Notes: generated by a model from the sequence alone, not told the origin. A stretch of DNA of 64,000 nt from Chlorobiota bacterium (GCA_013151015.1 JAADJA010000171.1:1-64000), one strand, 5' to 3'. Shown: positions 19,750 to 29,600, numbered from the stretch's first letter. Translations and numbers: made by a program.

Positions 19750-20282
19750 AGAAAAACCAACAGCTCCGTAAGCGGGATCCTGTTCTATCCTGTCATTTAT
19801 CTAGGAGCAGTGTCACCACTGCCCTCTAGCAGCCAACCCCCCGGGATCGGACGAGCAGCCCTTATATCCACATTGCGGATATCCCCGGTATATTTGGCCT
19901 TTCAACCCGTAAGGTTTACCCCATTGCCATGTCACCATAACAATGCGTGGGCTCTTACCCCACGTTTTCACCTTTACCCGCCGGAGCTTCAGCGTAGGCG
20001 GGTTTACCCACCCAATACTACTGGATTGGGTTTACCCACCTAATTCATCAGGATTGGTTTACCCACCTTTTAAAATTTGGGTAAAGCCAAATATGAAAAG
20101 GCCAGTGGACCCTTCCCGTAAAACCAAAACCCCGGCAGGAAGTCATTCTCTGTGGCACTTGCTGTATGCCAACGCACCTAAGTATCGTTGGCACCCTTCC
20201 TGTTAGGAAGTACGGCGCTCTGTGTTGTCCCGACTTTCCTCCCCGTATAAACGGGACGACAGGTCGAACTGCTGGTTTTCCG
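19750..20282 (-). ncRNA. rnpB: RNase P RNA (bacterial class A), enlarged
   Basis: Reverse complement reads GGGGAGGAAAGTCGGGACAACACAGAGCGCCG ... GCCACAGAGAA ... GGTAAAGGTGAAAACGTGGGGTAAGAGCCCACG ... AAGGCCAAATATACC ... GATCCCGGGGGGTTGGCTGCTAGAGGGCAG ... CCTAGATAAATGACAGGATAGAACAGGATCCCGCTTACGG. P1 closes by pairing of aaaaccagcag (5') with ctgttggtttt (3'). Confidence 0.95.
19977..20057 (-). repeat. Tandem hairpin array within rnpB (three stem-loops joined by TGGGTAAACC linkers)
   Basis: On the RNA strand: CCAATCCTGATGAATTAGG / CCCAATCCAGTAGTATTGGG / CCCGCCTACGCTGAAGCTCCGGCGGG separated by TGGGTAAA. Confidence 0.8.
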
Positions 20283-20457
20283 TTTGCGAAATTACGAAAA
20301 TTTAGGAATGAAATAAGAAAGGTGCGAACAGTAAGTCTTTTTTTAACCAGGGGAAACAGAGCAAAGCAAATAGGTTCATAAAAACTTGCAAATTCACTTT
20401 TACTAGTGAACTATTTGATTATCCCATATATTTTATTGAATCAATTATTTTTTCGGA

Positions 20458-20465
20458 TAACTTTG
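20458..20465 (+). promoter_or_regulatory. -7 box TAACTTTG upstream of amidohydrolase gene
   Basis: TAnnTTTG match 44 nt before the start codon. Confidence 0.45.
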
Positions 20466-20509
20466 CGTTTTGAAAACAGGTATTTCCTTGTCTGATAAAC
20501 TTTAAAAAT

Positions 20510-22150
20510 ATGAAAACCATTTTCACAATCCTTTTTGGCTTAATAATATCCCTTCAAATGATGGCACAAAAAAAGCAAGCGGACCTTATCATGTTCAATG
20601 CGGTGGTTTATACGGTAGATGAAAATTTTAGCACGCAAGAGGCTTTTGCGGTAAAAGATGGAAAGTTTATGGCAATTGGCAACAATAAGGATATCCTGAA
20701 AGCATATTCTTCGGAAGAAAAGATAGATGCAAAAGGGAAAGCTGTTTATCCCGGCCTTATCGATGCGCATTGCCATTTTTATGGTTATGGCCTGTCCCGT
20801 GTGGCACAAGCCAATCTGGTCGGGACAAAATCATTTGAAGAGGTTGTTGAAAAGTTGCGGGAATTTGCTAAAGAAAACCCATCTGATTTTATCCTTGGCC
20901 GTGGCTGGGACCAAAATGACTGGGAAGTTAAAAAGTTTCCCGAAAATAAATTATTGGATAAAGCTTTTCCCGAAACGCCCGTATTCATAAGACGGATTGA
21001 TGGCCATGCCGGCATTGCAAATTCCACAGCCCTAAAGCTTGCGGGGATTACCGAAAACTCGAAGGTAAACGGGGGAGAGGTGAAAATGAAAAACGGAAAG
21101 CTTACAGGTGTACTTGTGGACAATGCCATGGAATTGATGTCAGGGGTTATCCCTTTACCGGACGAAAGTGTAAGGCGAAATGCTTTGACAACAGCACAAT
21201 CCGATTGCTTTGCTGTTGGGCTGACTTCCGTGGTGGATGCCGGATTGGGGAACAATATCGTGAAACTTATTGACAAAATGCAAAAGGACGGTAAAATCAA
21301 AATGAGGGTGAATGCCATGTTGTCCCCAACGGAAAGGAACCTGAACCAATATGTGAAAAACGGCCCCTGGCAAACAGACAGGCTTACGGTGCGTTCCATC
21401 AAACTTTATGCTGACGGGGCACTGGGTTCTCGGGGCGCAAAACTCATCCTCCCTTATTCCGATGCCCCGGAAACAAGCGGCCTTCTCATCGAAACCCCTG
21501 ATTATTACCGTGAGATTTGCCAACTTGCTCTCGACAATGGCTACCAAGTAAACACCCATGCCATCGGCGATTCGGCCAACCGGATGATGTTGGATATTTA
21601 TGGGGGATTCCTGAAAGGCAAAAACGATTTGCGTTGGCGCATCGAACATGCACAGGTAATCAATAAAGACGATTTCCATTTGTTCACCAAATATTCCATC
21701 GTCCCTTCTGTTCAAACAACCCATTGTACTTCGGATATGTATTGGGCCGAAGACCGTTTGGGCCCGGATCGGGTCAAAGGGGCTTACGCATACAAAACCC
21801 TCTTAAAGGAAAATGGATGGTTGCCCCTTGGGACTGATTTCCCGGTTGAAAATATCAATCCGCTTTACACTTTCTATGCAGCCGTAGCCCGCAAAGACCG
21901 GGAAGGCTATCCTGAAAATGGCTTTCAGGTCAAAGATGCCCTGACACGGAAAGAGGCCCTTCAGGGAATGACCATTTGGGCGGCCAAAGGGAGTTTTGAA
22001 GAAAACATCAAAGGGAGTATTGAACCCGGCAAGGTTGCCGATTTTGTAATCCTACAAAAAGACATCATGCAAATAGGCATTGATGAAGTCCCGGATGTAA
22101 AGGTCGTTTCCACCTGGTCGGGCGGGGAGAGGGTTTATCCCCAAGAATAA
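20510..22150 (+). CDS. Exported amidohydrolase family 3 (YtcJ-like)
   Basis: Signal peptide; YPGLIDAHCHFYGYG, GRGWDQNDW, RRIDGHAGIANSTAL, LPLGTDFPVENINPLYTFYAAVAR. Confidence 0.92.
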   Translation: MKTIFTILFGLIISLQMMAQKKQADLIMFNAVVYTVDENFSTQEAFAVKDGKFMAIGNNKDILKAYSSEEKIDAKGKAVYPGLIDAHCHFYGYGLSRVAQANLVGTKSFEEVVEKLREFAKENPSDFILGRGWDQNDWEVKKFPENKLLDKAFPETPVFIRRIDGHAGIANSTALKLAGITENSKVNGGEVKMKNGKLTGVLVDNAMELMSGVIPLPDESVRRNALTTAQSDCFAVGLTSVVDAGLGNNIVKLIDKMQKDGKIKMRVNAMLSPTERNLNQYVKNGPWQTDRLTVRSIKLYADGALGSRGAKLILPYSDAPETSGLLIETPDYYREICQLALDNGYQVNTHAIGDSANRMMLDIYGGFLKGKNDLRWRIEHAQVINKDDFHLFTKYSIVPSVQTTHCTSDMYWAEDRLGPDRVKGAYAYKTLLKENGWLPLGTDFPVENINPLYTFYAAVARKDREGYPENGFQVKDALTRKEALQGMTIWAAKGSFEENIKGSIEPGKVADFVILQKDIMQIGIDEVPDVKVVSTWSGGERVYPQE

Positions 22151-22310
22151 TAAAACTTCTAAGCAATATTTAACAAAAGTATTGTCATTTAAAAAATCGT
22201 TGTCATTCCAACCCGTGGGGCAGGCAAGGGCATGAGGGGGAGCCTGCCTGCCTTGTTGGCAGATATTGTCTTCAACCAACGAATCAAATTCAGCACCCAT
22301 ACTCCCCTTC

Positions 22311-22412
22311 TGTGCGCAAGCCTGAGCACAAGCCGAGAGGGGGTGAGCAGGAAAAAGCGCAGGCGGGGTGTGTCCTTCCGAAGCTGTTTTACTTGCACGA
22401 GCGTGGACGCTC
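22311..22412. repeat. ~100 bp dispersed noncoding repeat, family B copy 1
   Basis: TGTGCGC...CGAGAGGGGGT...GGAAAAAGCGCAGGCGGGGTGTGTCC...GAAGCTGTTTTACTTGCACGAGCGTGGACG aligns with 26061-26152. Confidence 0.6.
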
Positions 22413-22494
22413 TGCCATTGTGAAAACGATGGCTAAAACCTTCAACCAGTCGGGACGTCACCGCACAGGCTTTCTTTGACCCAACTGGTTCGTT

Positions 22495-22626
22495 GTCATT
22501 CCGACCCATGGAGCAGGAAAGAGCTGGAGGGGGGAGGAATTCCATAACTATGAAACACGGTCGTAACCCGCCAGGGGATTCCTCACCCTTGCACACGAAA
22601 AACCAGCCCATTGGGTTCGGAATTAC
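22495..22626. repeat. Dispersed nested inverted-repeat element, copy 2
   Basis: Ends GTCATTCCGACCCATGG / CCATTGGGTTCGGAATTAC; internal GGGGAGGAATTCC / GGGGATTCCTC. Confidence 0.75.
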
Positions 22627-23214
22627 AGTCTTTTATAGGAAAGGGTTTGGTGGCTCTTACCTTCAACATAGCATTTTTGGATTTTGACACATGCCTGTGC
22701 ACAAGCCAATCCGAAATTGCAGATCACGTTTTTTTGTTTTTATTTCTTGGATTTTAACAATATCTTTGTCCAGTGGCATATTTGTGTTTTTTTGTTTGAC
22801 ATTAAAAACAAGAATGAGTATAAATGCCGCTTGCCTTTCGCCCGTAAATAATAGTGAAAATGAAAATTGTCATCTGTTTAAATATGCGGATACGTCTTTT
22901 TATGGAGCAATGTGGTATGTCTTATCGTAAAACCGATTTCACCTACCTGCCCCTACACCTGGACTATTATCTTTATTATTCTATTGAGGGATCATCCATT
23001 CCTTGGAATGAGGATATGCTATGTATCCCAAATGCGGATATGCATTATGTATTGTTTGCAATTTGAGGATATTAATGAACCTATAACAACAGGCGGACAT
23101 AAGTATTATCATAAGGGCATTTTTGAATATGGATTTGATATCGAGTACTCCCAGGGAAATTTGCCTACTGAAATTCAATAGTAATCTATTAAATAAAAAC
23201 GAAATAATAAGAAA

Positions 23215-24648
23215 ATGAAAATGCTTCTACTCTTAATATTGATTCCATTTATTGCATATTCTCAAAATAGTTTTGAATATATAGGTGATGATACATTGAG
23301 TACCTACTGTATATCAAGCTTTGTAGATAATCAAAACTATTACATTTCAGTTGGTTCAAAAAGGGATCCCAACAGTACGAATCACGGTGCGTATATTTTA
23401 CGATTTCAAAACATTGAAGACGTTGTTGAAAAAACCTTTATCAAAGAAGGTGTTCATTTCGGCCTTGCTTTTGGAACACAAAAAGAAAATAATCACTATT
23501 TTTTTATTGGGCATATATTTTCTCCAATACCCCAATTATATTTAATGGAACTGGACGAAGAATTAAACCTTGTTCAAGAGTTTTATTATGATGTACCCAA
23601 TATATACAATAGTTTATTGATCCAGGATGCTTTTTTCGATGCAAATGGTATTGTAATTCTCAGGGGAAATTTGGACGACCCGGCACCTGGTGACGAGAAT
23701 GATATTTATCTCGCTAAGATAAATACTAATGGTGAGCTATTGGATACAACAATTATCACTGACCTGAATAATGATTCAGGGGCAGAGATTTTAAAAAGGC
23801 AGGATGGTAGTGGTTATTATATACTGGGAACAGGGATACATAAAAAGATCGTTTTGGACAACGATCTTAATGTAATTGAATATCAGGATTTTCCAGCAGG
23901 AAGTGTATTTAGCTCACCATTGGCTTTGCGCTGGCTCCCTGATGGAAATATTATGGTCGCCAATATGGCTAACCAAAGTGTGCCCGGGGCATATTATGAC
24001 ATCCGCTTAAGGATAGTAGATGAAAGTTTTAACACAATAAAAGATACTACTTTCTTTGATGAAGGGAAAAACAGACTTGCCTATTATAGTAGCCTGGACT
24101 ATGTTGACCCCGATAATATATGGGTGGTTACTTACATAAATGGCTGGAAATCGTCAATAGATGAATGGGAGAGTGCAAGGGTGTATATTGTTGATTCGGA
24201 AATGAACCTGAAAGGGGCAAAATACTTTGCAGGTGATTTGGATGTATATTTATATTCCACTAAGGCACTGGAAGATGGTGGGTGCATTATTACCGGATTG
24301 GTTCCAAAAGATGGAAAGAATTATGATTGGAATGTTTATGTCCGTAAATTAATGCTTGACGATATATTTACAAACGCCGAAGAAACCCCTGCTCCTGACG
24401 ACAGCGATGTATTGCTGTTTCCCAATCCAGTGAAAGATGTTTTGCATATTGAGACTTATCGTAAGAATTTAAGTGTCAGCCTGTATGACGAAAGCGGGAA
24501 ATGTGTTACCGAGCGCAGGGAACTTCATATTCCCAAAACTCAATTTAATATCTCTCATTTGCCGGGTGGGATATATTTTTATTTGGTCTTTGACAAAGAA
24601 AAGGTCATCAAGACGGGAAAAATCATTAAACAAAATATTAATCAATAA
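23215..24648 (+). CDS. Secreted T9SS-sorted protein of unknown function
   Basis: Signal peptide LLLLILIPFIAYSQ; C-terminal VLLFPNPVKDVLHIETYRKNLSVSLYDESGK...LPGGIYFYLVFDKEKVIKTGKIIKQ. Confidence 0.85.
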   Translation: MKMLLLLILIPFIAYSQNSFEYIGDDTLSTYCISSFVDNQNYYISVGSKRDPNSTNHGAYILRFQNIEDVVEKTFIKEGVHFGLAFGTQKENNHYFFIGHIFSPIPQLYLMELDEELNLVQEFYYDVPNIYNSLLIQDAFFDANGIVILRGNLDDPAPGDENDIYLAKINTNGELLDTTIITDLNNDSGAEILKRQDGSGYYILGTGIHKKIVLDNDLNVIEYQDFPAGSVFSSPLALRWLPDGNIMVANMANQSVPGAYYDIRLRIVDESFNTIKDTTFFDEGKNRLAYYSSLDYVDPDNIWVVTYINGWKSSIDEWESARVYIVDSEMNLKGAKYFAGDLDVYLYSTKALEDGGCIITGLVPKDGKNYDWNVYVRKLMLDDIFTNAEETPAPDDSDVLLFPNPVKDVLHIETYRKNLSVSLYDESGKCVTERRELHIPKTQFNISHLPGGIYFYLVFDKEKVIKTGKIIKQNINQ

Positions 24649-24659
24649 AAATTAAAAAA

Positions 24660-25707
24660 ATGAAACATATAATAATAGCAATAGCAATATTTATGGTATT
24701 TACAGCAAATGCACAGGTTGATTATTATAACACTACTACCAACGGCACTAATGCAAGCGCCATAGGCTTGAACAATGAAGCGGACGGGGACAATGCCTTT
24801 GTGGGAGGGGGAAATTCAAAAGCACAAGGCCAAAACTCATTTGCTTTTGGTCTTTCAGCAGAAACCCATGCCACAAATGCTTTTGCATTGGGACTATCAA
24901 CAAAAAGTAACGGAGTAGCTTCGTTCACAATTGGAAAATATATAACCGCAAACGGAACAGATTCTTATGTAATCGGAAAAGGGATAACTTCAAGCTATCG
25001 TTTGGTAAACGATATTCCCAATTCACTGATGATAGGGATGAATTCCACCCAAGCCCACGTTTTTCGTAAGCCAGTCCTATGGGTTGGAAGGCACCGGCAA
25101 AATAGGTATAGGAAACGTCACCAACCCCTTGGCCAAACTCCACATCAAAGCGGACGATAACGAGGATGCAAGTTTATTGTTAGAAGCTGACAATAGCGAT
25201 TATGTTGCGTCTTTAAGCTTCAACAACACCAACACCCGGATTGAAGCCCAAAGTGGGGAAAGCATGCATTTTTATTCTGAAAACAACTATGTTTTTGCCG
25301 AAGGCGATATTTTTTTGGAAGATATCAATAGCGGTATTGTAATGAAGTCCCCTGACGGTCAATGTTGGCGGGGGCAGGTGGACAACTCGGGCAGCCTTCA
25401 ATTTTCACCTGTCGATTGTAGCACCATCACAGCAATGGCCCCCATTTCTGAACCCTTGCGCTCAACCATAAAGATTTTCCCCAATCCTGCATCCAATATT
25501 TTGCATTTCCATTCGGACACAAGCCTAAAAGACATTGCTATCGAAATATTCAACCTTAAAGGACAGGCTATTTTGACACACACTTGGTCAGGAAGGGAAA
25601 CAGATATCAATCTTGGCAATTTTCTGTCCGGTAATTACGTAATCAAAATCTTCGATGCAAACCATAAACTTGTTGAACAACAAAAAATCATTATTGTCCA
25701 AAGATAA
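24660..25707 (+). pseudogene. T9SS-sorted YadA-like head-repeat surface protein split by a frameshift
   Basis: Frame 1: NGTNASAIGLNNEADGDNAFVGGGNSKAQGQNSFAFGLSAETHATNAFALGLSTKSNGVASFTIG. After ~25053 reading continues in another frame: PTFFVSQSYGLEGTGKIGIGNVTNPLAKLHIKAD...IKIFPNPASNILHFHS (CTD). Confidence 0.8.
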
Positions 25708-25716
25708 TTGTTGTGT

Positions 25717-26034
25717 ATGAAAAGTAAGTTTATAGTAATCTTAATGTTGCTGCTTTCCAGTTAGCGTTTGCATTTGGGAATCGTTTTGTTGCCAAGTTCC
25801 AGGTAAATCCTTATAGCTGGTTTTTTATGGAAAGTTTATCAGGGAGTGGGATATAACAAATTTCGTTGATTTTCGTTTTGGAGTTGCATATAGATTCAAT
25901 CTAAAAGTGTCGGAGGCCGTTGGGTTTTTCATATACAGCTCCTCCATAGAGTTGCAAGCATACCTTGTCCCCTTAAGCAAAAAGCCGGCTTGGTATTTAA
26001 ACTCATCCGATGACTTGAAGTCATCGGATGAATG
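25717..26034 (+). pseudogene. Degenerate exported protein remnant (signal peptide plus possible beta-barrel fragment)
   Basis: MKSKFIVILMLLLSS* then, with stops/frame changes, AFAFGNRFVAKFQVNPYSWFFMES and TNFVDFRFGVAYRFNLKVSEAVGFFIYSS. Confidence 0.4.
26003..26031. repeat. Perfect 14-bp-arm palindrome
   Basis: TCATCCGATGACTT-G-AAGTCATCGGATGA. Confidence 0.85.
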
Positions 26035-26060
26035 AAGTTTTGCACATCATCGACTCCGCT

Positions 26061-26152
26061 CCGTGCGCTTAACGAGAGGGGATACTTCTGGAAAAGCGTT
26101 GCATGGGATGTATCCATCTGGAGCTTTTTGCCCTGCACGAGCGTGGACGATC
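26061..26152. repeat. ~100 bp dispersed noncoding repeat, family B copy 2
   Basis: CCGTGCGCTTAACGAGAGGGGAT...GGAAAAGCGTTGCATGGGATGTATCC...GAGCTTTTTGCCCTGCACGAGCGTGGACG. Confidence 0.6.
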
Positions 26153-26303
26153 ATCCATTCATAGCCCATCACAGTTTTAAATTGTGATGGATCAAGACAC
26201 ATTTGGTCTGAGACCAAAGCGGACTCACTGCTCATCCAATAATCCCACATCATCCGGTGACTCCAGACCAGTTGATGAATGCACCCCCGTTTATGCCTAT
26301 GTT

Positions 26304-26455
26304 GTCATTCCGACCCAAGGAAAAGCAATGTAGGCAAGGGGGAGGAATCCTCTCACGGTTGCGACTGCCAACAATTGATTAACATTCCTCCAGCCTGTCA
26401 TAGCATGGGGATTCCTCCTTCCTTCGTAATACCTTGCCCATATAGTCGGAATGAC
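26304..26455. repeat. Dispersed nested inverted-repeat element, intact copy 3
   Basis: Perfect termini GTCATTCCGAC / GTCGGAATGAC with internal GGAGGAATCC / GGGATTCCTCC. Confidence 0.85.
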
Positions 26456-26670
26456 CACCATGAGTTTCCATGGACTGAAGGCCATGGGTTCGTGTTGTCA
26501 AAAACCTTGCTTCCAGTAAGTGTTGTCCCCAACTAAAAATAAACCCACACATCCTGCAAAATAATTTCCCCTTCCCCCGTTATTATTTTATACTTTTATT
26601 TTTTCTTTGCTTCTGGCTGGTGTTGTCTCCAATCAGAAATAAATTTCACCTTTCCCAAAAACAAAATCGT

Positions 26671-29600
26671 ATGAACAGAATCAAGTCATTTCCCCTCACA
26701 TCGGCTCTCCTCGCCATTGTTTTCCTTTTCTCCTGCGGAACCCGCGATTCCAAAAAACCTAAAAAAATCAACCCCGAATTTCGGAATTATATCAAAGCCT
26801 TTACTTCCGGTGTGATTTCGGCAGAATCGGTTATCAAAATCAATTTGCGCAGCAAGGTTTCCAATGACCTCAAAGTGGGCGAACGGCTCGATATGGATTT
26901 ATTCAGCTTTTCGCCAAAAATAAATGGTGCCGCTTTTTTGGTAAACGAAAAAAGCATTGAGTTCAGACCGGAAGAACCTTTGGTTTCCGGGCAAACATAT
27001 AATGCTGAATTTAAGCTATTTAAGCTATTTGATGTAAATGATGACTTGAAGGTGTTTGAATTTCAGTTCCGCACAATAGACCGTTCATTTAATGTGGTGA
27101 AAGGGGAGTTTGGTCCCTACGATAACAAAAACCTGGCCCTGAACCAACTTTCCGGTTATGTCTCTTTAACGGATGTTATGGAACTCAAAGATGTGGAAAA
27201 AATCCTGATCGCAAAATACAATGGAAAGCAATTCCCCATAAACTGGCAGGATGATGGACATGTAAAAAGATTTCCTTTTACGGTTGACAGCATTCCCCGA
27301 ACGGATGAAAAAGGCCAACTCGTACTTGTTTGGGACGGAAAACCTTTGAAAATAGAATCCCGGGGTTCCGATACGACCTTTATCCCTTCCCTTGCCGATT
27401 TTACGGTTATGGACATCAGGGTGGTACAGCGACCCGAACAATATTTCTCCATACAATTTTCCGATCCGTTATTGCACGATCAAAACCTCGATGGGCTGGT
27501 TCATTTTGAAAAGGGAGGCAAATTAAAACTGGACATCGAAAATAACATTCTTAAGGCTTATCCCCCTGAGCGGTTAACGGGGGCAAAGACCGTTATTGTC
27601 GAAACCGGCATAAAAAACCTTTACGGTTATAAAATGAAGGACACATGGACGATGGAAATTTCTTTTGAGAAGATAAAACCCGCTGTTGAACTGATTGGAA
27701 AGGGGAACATTGTCCCCAATTCGGATGGATTGATTTTCCCTTTCAGGGCCGTGAACCTGAAAGCCGTGGATGTGAAAGTCATAAAAATATTTGAAGAAAA
27801 CATTATGCAGTTTTTCCAGGAAAACAATTTCAATGGAAACTCCGAAATAAAAAGGGTTGGCCGACCTGTCCATAAAGAAAAGATTTTGCTGACAACCAAC
27901 CCCGCCCTCGATTTGGGGAGCTGGAATGCTTTTTCCATCGATCTGACAAATATTATCAAAGACGATCCGGGTGCGATTTATCAGGTTGAGCTTTCGTTCC
28001 GTAAGGAATACTCCCTTTTCAATTGCAACGGGACAGAAGGGGAAGATAATTTGGGTTCCTTTGATGGCAATGTTGAATTGGATATGATCGAAAGTGAAAA
28101 GAATTATTGGGATGAACCTTATTATTACTGGTATTCCTTTTATCCCAAAGGGTTCAACTGGTCTGAAAAGGACGACCCTTGCACTGTCTCCTATTATTAT
28201 TCCGATCGTTGGGCAAAGGGAAATGTCCTTTCATCCAATCTTGGCATACTTGCCAAAGGCGGCGGTGACAATAAGATGCGGTTTGTCATTACGGATCTTC
28301 GTACAACGGAACCACTTGACAATGTTGTTATTGGGCTTTACAATTACCAGCAACAGAAGATAGGTGAGGTAAAAACCGATGCTGAAGGCATGGCAGAAAT
28401 CGATCTTCGCCAGAAGCCTTTTCTTTTGGTTGCAAAAAGAGGGGAAGACAAGGGATATCTCCGTTTGGACGATGGTTCATCACTTTCGGTGAGTATGTTC
28501 AACGTGAGCGGCAAAAGGGTGCAAAAAGGGATCAAAGGCTACATATATGGCGAACGTGGGGTTTGGCGGCCCGGCGATACCCTCTTCCTCACATTCATTA
28601 TGGAAGATAAAAACAAAACACTCCCTTCGGAACACCCGGTTTCATTTGAACTTAAAAACCCTGCCGGTCAATTAGTTTCACATAAAGTGAAAATGAAAGG
28701 GATGAATGGCTTTTATCAATTTACCGTAAAAACAGAACCCGATGCGCCCACAGGTAGCTGGATTGCAAAAGTGGATGTGGGCGGTGTGGTATTCACCAAA
28801 CGCATCCGTATCGAAACCGTAAAGCCAAATCGCTTAAAACTGAACCTGGATTTTGGAACAGAGAGGTTATCGGTTTCCGATAAAAAAAAATACGGTGATT
28901 TAACGGTGAAATGGCTGCATGGTGCAACTGCGAGGAATCTAAAAGCAAATGTGACCGTTACTTTGAAAAATGCCCGCACATCTTTTGAAAATTACAAAGG
29001 CTATCATTTTAGCGATCCCACAAAAAGTTTTTATGCAGATGAAGAGGTGATTTTTGATGGCAAAACAAATGAACTCGGTGAGGCAAAAGTGAAAGCCGAT
29101 CTCGGTGTTCATAAGAATGCCCCAGGAATGCTCAAAGCAGAATTTATGGTGAGGGCATTTGAAGAAGGTGGCGATTTCAGTACCGATTTTTTTTCGATAC
29201 CCTATGCGCCTTATAAGGTTTTTGTGGGGATAAAGATCCCCAAAGGGGATGATTACGGAACACTCACGACCGATTCAACTTATACCGCAGATGTAGTGAC
29301 CGTTGATGCGGATGGAAACCCCGTTTCGGTTTCAGGCCTGAAAGTTTTTATGAATAAAATAAGCTGGAGATGGTGGTGGGATATTTCCGATGAATATCTT
29401 GGAAATTATTCCGGGCGGTATTCAAGGGATATGATAATGACAAAAACAATTTCGACTAAAAATGGCAAGGGCAAATTATCATTTAAAGTGGATTATCCCG
29501 ATTGGGGAAGGTTCATGCTACGTGTGGAAGACCCGGTGGGAGGCCATGCAACGGGCGTACGTTTCTATGCGGACTGGCCCGATTGGGTGAGCCGTTCAAA

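Noticed and set aside
19624-20381. ORFs 19624-20043, 19943-20206 and 20166-20381 as small proteins
   Set aside because: They lie on the opposite strand of rnpB and translate its conserved structural elements; no protein-like signal.
22052-22690. Several ORFs on both strands in the 22.05-22.69 kb gap
   Set aside because: They translate the dispersed repeat families; composition is repeat-derived.
22691-23181. ORFs 22691-22930, 22854-23066 and 22912-23181 as genes
   Set aside because: Overlapping frames without recognisable domains. A short stretch (EDINEPITTGGHKYYHKGIFEYGFDIEYSQGNLP) is protein-like but too small to call.
22200-26460. Possible insertion sequence or prophage between the repeat copies
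   Set aside because: No transposase, integrase or phage gene is present; the intervening genes are ordinary T9SS cargo.
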